From positions 124,001 to 188,000 of the forward strand of contig SNVD02008000.1 of NCBI GenBank assembly GCA_013180625.2: a stretch of DNA of 64,000 nucleotides, in the 5' to 3' direction. The position numbers were made by a program, and so were the translations under genes. Below, in pieces: positions 60,401 to 64,000 of this stretch (positions are counted from its first letter, which is position 1; the number at the start of each line of letters is the position of its first letter). The notes under the pieces are model-generated. The model searched no databases and was not told where the DNA came from. It was given only the letters and a program-made list of their open reading frames with translations. Origin of the DNA: Boswellia sacra. Its lineage: Eukaryota > Streptophyta > Magnoliopsida > Sapindales > Burseraceae.

Positions 60401-62680
60401 GACTTAAAAATCAAAGGAGACGAGCAAATTGTTCAAGAAGTAGAAGATAATTTATTGCTTACTATTTTGAAATAGTGTGGATATAAGAGCCCAAAAATAC
60501 TCTACAACCTTTTTTTTAATATTCATTATTAAATTTTTCAAAAAATAAACATTTTGACTAAAACATTTAAATAATTTTGTTAAGTAAAATATAAAAGTAA
60601 ACAGTAAAAAATAACAAGTGTACTATAATTTATAATTTACGTGATTTAATTATAAACAACATAACTCAATAGATAAGTAAAGCTACAATCTATATGTTAT
60701 TTTGTTGGTTTATAAAAATCAAGGACTTATTTTTTTAGTAAATTCATTATATTTTTAGTACGTCCTCTATACAAAATGTGTTGTCATTGATAATATAACC
60801 CTAGTGACTCAACTCTCTGCAGTCGCTACATTCACAACACTACCTATTGAATAACTCACAATAACTCTCCCATTATAAATTCATATCATCACTCAATTAA
60901 TTTAAGCCCCACACGACACGAGCAAATCAAAAAGCTCGAAGCTTAAACATTAGACAATGACACACTAGATCACACTCTAACCAGCTGCACTTAAAAGCCT
61001 TCGATGCGTCACACTTCCAAAGCCGTAGGGACAGTTATTTTATATGTGTTCCCCTTCAGCAGTACTTTGTTTCTTTCAGCTGCAAGAATTAAATCCATCT
61101 TTGGAAATATTATTAATTACGATCAATAGACAATAGGATAAAAACACATATACTTCCCACTTCTAAAGTGAAATATGATAAATATGTCAATTGTCGTAAA
61201 GTGGTTGAGGATAATATCAAATATCAAGTTCCTAGTGAAATATGATTTCTACAACATATCCTAATCCTATTGAGACTCTAATAATAAAAAGTAGCTCTAT
61301 TTTAATTAACAATATGAAAAAGAAACCTAACGATATTAGGACTATTTTAGTTTAGGCAATCAAATTAAACTTGAATTATCATAAGATGCCAATAATGATT
61401 ATCGTGTGATCTTCCTTCACATGTGGACCTAACAAATATGAAATCGAATTTACATATGCAATTTTAAATTAGTAAATTGATGTATATTATATGAAAAATA
61501 ATATTAAAATAAAAATATACTTTCAATAAAATTTGATGAAACAAGTGATTCATAAAATATAATTTTTAGGTTACAAATAATTTTTGTATTTTGATAATAA
61601 TTATTTTATTAAGTATAAAGTTAAAATTTTGAATTTTTATTGGTTATATTGATTTTAGTTTAAAAGCTGTTTATGTTGTTCAATAAAAATCGAATTATTA
61701 ATAATAAAATAACGTTTTATAATTTTTGAGGTTTATATAAATAACCAAACCTTTTTTACCTATGGGAGAAATGAAAACATATGTTATAAATATGATTAAA
61801 TAGAAAACAAATTAATATATGAATAAATCGCAAATTATTTTATATAAATCGTGAGAAACTCAAACTCTGAAAATAATAAATAATAATTGTAAGACTAGAA
61901 GAGTACTCTCTATTAATTCATACATAAAAGAGATTGAATAGGAATCAATTATGCTATTAAGCATGTCAAATTATGGTTTAAATATTATTTTTCAAAGGTG
62001 TTATATGCTTAAGAGGATGAGATTTGTTGTAACGTAAAATGAATGTGTAATATGTGACTATCCAACGCGAAAAGTTATAAATATTTTATAACAATCTATA
62101 TGATAATGAAAAGTTATTAACTTATCGTATTATAACCATCACCCACTAAAAATGTTTGTAATTGCACACCACCAGTTCTTATTAATATATAGCTACTCGT
62201 TAAATATTAATACCGACTCTTTACTCCTACTCTAACCCTGTAACCCATCAGTTCTTAGATTATCCTGATGATCATCATCTCTCGACATACACACATATCA
62301 GATAGATGAACTTGAACTAGAAAAAAGAAAGCAGAATCGGTCTTTACAGCTAGCACTCCATCTATTGCTGTTAAATTAAAATTATATTTAATATTATTTG
62401 CGTTTGTAGTTTGTACAAGTCAATTTGTCTTCGATTTTGTAACACAGACAGGACGAAATCCACAGCGAGCAGGCCACGCAGTGCCATGCCTTGCCTTCCT
62501 TTCTCAGTCATTAACTTGCAAGAAATAGTCTCGAAGCAGCCATGCAGTTTGCCAGCATGTTGGATAATAATAATCAAAAGTTAAATAGAATTAGAACATC
62601 AAATTGAATTAATCTACTAATTAATATCATTCAGTAATGTTACATCAATTGTCATTTACAGAAAACTATAAATTAATCAG
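57480..62680. other. Intergenic DNA between MIR319 and the plastid-protein gene
   Basis: No assigned gene. A less AT-rich part (about 59000-59720) includes a minus-strand frame of about 55 codons (about 59695-59535, ISRMCDMRGKLPDFQLALQ...) that reads well but matches nothing I know. The right side (59850-62600) is AT-rich spacer. Confidence 0.45.
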
Positions 62681-63199
62681 TTAATTATTGATGACATGAA
62701 ACCCAGCAGCCAAAATCCCTTTTGTTAGCTCCATCAAATGGAAACAAATCAAAGCAGAAGAAGTTGGCACGCTTACAAGGACGAAAGCCATGATCCCCAA
62801 AGCCAAGCTTGGTCGAGTATTCATCAACTGGGATTGCAAAACCTTCATAACTTCACAAATTATGGAGTGATAGATTGTATAGTAACGTTTCTCCCAATTC
62901 ATCCAATCCGGCGGAGCCTCATAGTTCCTCTCCACCATCTTCATCTCGTGGATTCTTTTCCTTAGAACAATCATGTTCTCATCCACCAGCCTGCTGCCTC
63001 CACTACCCTCAAAATCAAAATCATGATCTCTTCTTCTTGATGCAAACACTCTACTACTTTTTGTTGAGACCTTCTTAATAGCTTGATACTTTGTATCAAG
63101 GGTTTTTAGTGTCAAGCAAGATGGAGCTGCAAATGAAGATGAAGAAGGAGAAGAATGAAGAAGAGAAGGTAATGAACATAGAGAAGATGATGAAGCCAT
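62681..63199 (-). CDS. Small plastid-targeted membrane protein of unknown function
   Basis: A single-exon frame of 172 residues on the minus strand from ATG 63199 (MASSSSLCSLPSLLHSS) to TAA 62681. The frame runs 12 codons farther upstream only through a TTG. The first 50 residues are rich in Ser, Thr and basic residues with almost no acidic ones, as in chloroplast transit peptides, and are followed by RVFASRRR. The middle (about 85-125) is charged and aromatic (ERNYEAPPDWMNWEKRYY). Residues 133-165 form one or two hydrophobic segments starting with NTRPSLALGIMAFVLVSVP. I recognise the pattern as a plant-specific protein but no function, and assign none. A TATA box lies about 115 bp upstream. 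Confidence 0.82.
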   Translation of the reverse strand: MASSSSLCSLPSLLHSSPSSSSFAAPSCLTLKTLDTKYQAIKKVSTKSSRVFASRRRDHDFDFEGSGGSRLVDENMIVLRKRIHEMKMVERNYEAPPDWMNWEKRYYTIYHSIICEVMKVLQSQLMNTRPSLALGIMAFVLVSVPTSSALICFHLMELTKGILAAGFHVINN

Positions 63200-63312
63200 T
63201 GATTTGGGTTGAAGAATTTGAGTGAGTTGAGCCAAGATATTGATGACTAGTTGATGCTGTGTTAACTAGTGGACATGGACATGGAGAGGTTGAGGGGAGG
63301 GGGTGGCACTTG

Positions 63313-63320
63313 TATTTATA
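63313..63320 (-). promoter_or_regulatory. TATA box of the plastid-protein gene
   Basis: The minus strand reads CTATAAATAC with its core at 63320-63313, about 115 bp upstream of the ATG. This implies a leader of about 85 bases. Confidence 0.6.
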
Positions 63321-64000
63321 GTGTTAATTAATGGATTAAACAAAAGGGATTAAAAGTTAAGCATCTGATCAAGGGGCAGCCAGCCAATGCCGCAATGAGG
63401 CAAAACCGTGTCTTAACAGACAACAGCTGCAATAATTAGCGCGTAAAATTAAAATTAAAGTGGAATTGTTGAATGCGACCCTCATGTCCAATTGGCAATT
63501 CGGCAATTGGGCACTTCGGCCTTGGCCGAGTCCTTAAAGGCACATTCATCCTACCTAGCTTGTAGCTAGCTAATTGTGCCCTGTAAAGATTGTTTCAGGT
63601 TTAATATTTTAGTCAAGATTGTTTCAGGTTTAATATTTTAATCAAGAGATAAGGTGACGAGTAAGACCCGACGCTTTCTGTTTAATTGAATATTGATTAC
63701 CCGTTACTATAATGAAATCAAGTTATTCTAAAGATTCTGTATACATAGAAGGACCAATTTTGCAATTGGTAATAATTATTGGTCCCTTAATCAACAATGC
63801 ATGTATGAAGGAGGATTGATTTGAGAGTTTTGATAATTAAGGAAGGGAATTTTGATTATTGAATTTTAAGTCCATTGAACCTGAATCTTCTTCTTGTTCC
63901 ATGTCTTAATAAATTTTTGCTCAGTCATAAGAGTTGATATATATAAATTATTGAAAGGGAAGGATTTTAAATCAAATTAAAGAGAGTTGACAAAGTGTAG
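63321..64000. other. Upstream spacer at the right edge
   Basis: Promoter-side and intergenic DNA. A 29-bp unit (AAGATTGTTTCAGGTTTAAT...) is duplicated in tandem at 63586-63643 with one change. No gene is seen. Confidence 0.6.

Overview
This is AT-rich nuclear DNA from a flowering plant, most likely a eudicot. The evidence is spliced genes with GT-AG introns, a plant MIR319 locus, plant-type retrotransposons primed by initiator tRNA-Met, and a scrap of plastid atpA. I cannot name the species from the sequence alone. Genes are sparse: five protein-coding genes or gene parts and one microRNA gene in 64 kb. The rest is intergenic DNA built largely from transposon remains and simple repeats.

All five protein genes lie on the minus strand. 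(1) 32-3099 is the 5' seven exons of a multi-pass membrane protein of the plant tweety/PRM1-like 'transmembrane protein' family; it runs off the left edge. (2) 20096-22734 is a two-exon nuclear gene for bacterial-type ribosomal protein bL20, probably mitochondrial. Its 2.26-kb intron holds a decayed hAT transposase. (3) 27198-27986 is an intronless cytosolic-type ribose-5-phosphate isomerase. (4) 42053-43366 is a PIN-LIKES (PILS) auxin carrier, with a probable intron in its 5' leader. (5) 62681-63199 is a small plastid-targeted membrane protein of unknown function. MIR319 lies on the plus strand at about 57276-57475. From memory, the membrane protein, the ribose isomerase and the PILS gene are close neighbours on Arabidopsis chromosome 1 (At1g71110/At1g71100/At1g71090), so this looks like a conserved gene block inflated by insertions.

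Mobile DNA dominates the gaps. At 6958-15441 is a young, non-coding LTR retrotransposon in minus orientation: 3.2-kb LTRs, a 2.1-kb interior, a perfect tRNA-Met primer site, and only the last codons of a Ty3/gypsy polyprotein. A miniature LTR element (TRIM) lies at 16734-17234. Terminal-inverted-repeat elements lie at 35137-36585 (MULE-like, possibly carrying captured sequence), 45229-45871 (hAT-like, with two internal tRNA-like Pol III promoters), 46425-46993 and 54234-54955 (hAT-like). There is also a plastid-DNA scrap beside the big LTR element, a SABATH methyltransferase pseudogene at 30747-31002, a 110-bp AT-rich tandem array at 55219-55720, and a 1.7-kb field of TTTTGAGTGACT-like repeats around an isolated promoter-like block.

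I found no coherent multi-gene system that is plainly new. The most unusual objects are the retrotransposon that keeps only a pol tail, the hAT-like element with doubled Pol III boxes, the possible Pack-MULE, and the repeat field at 36.9-38.6 kb.
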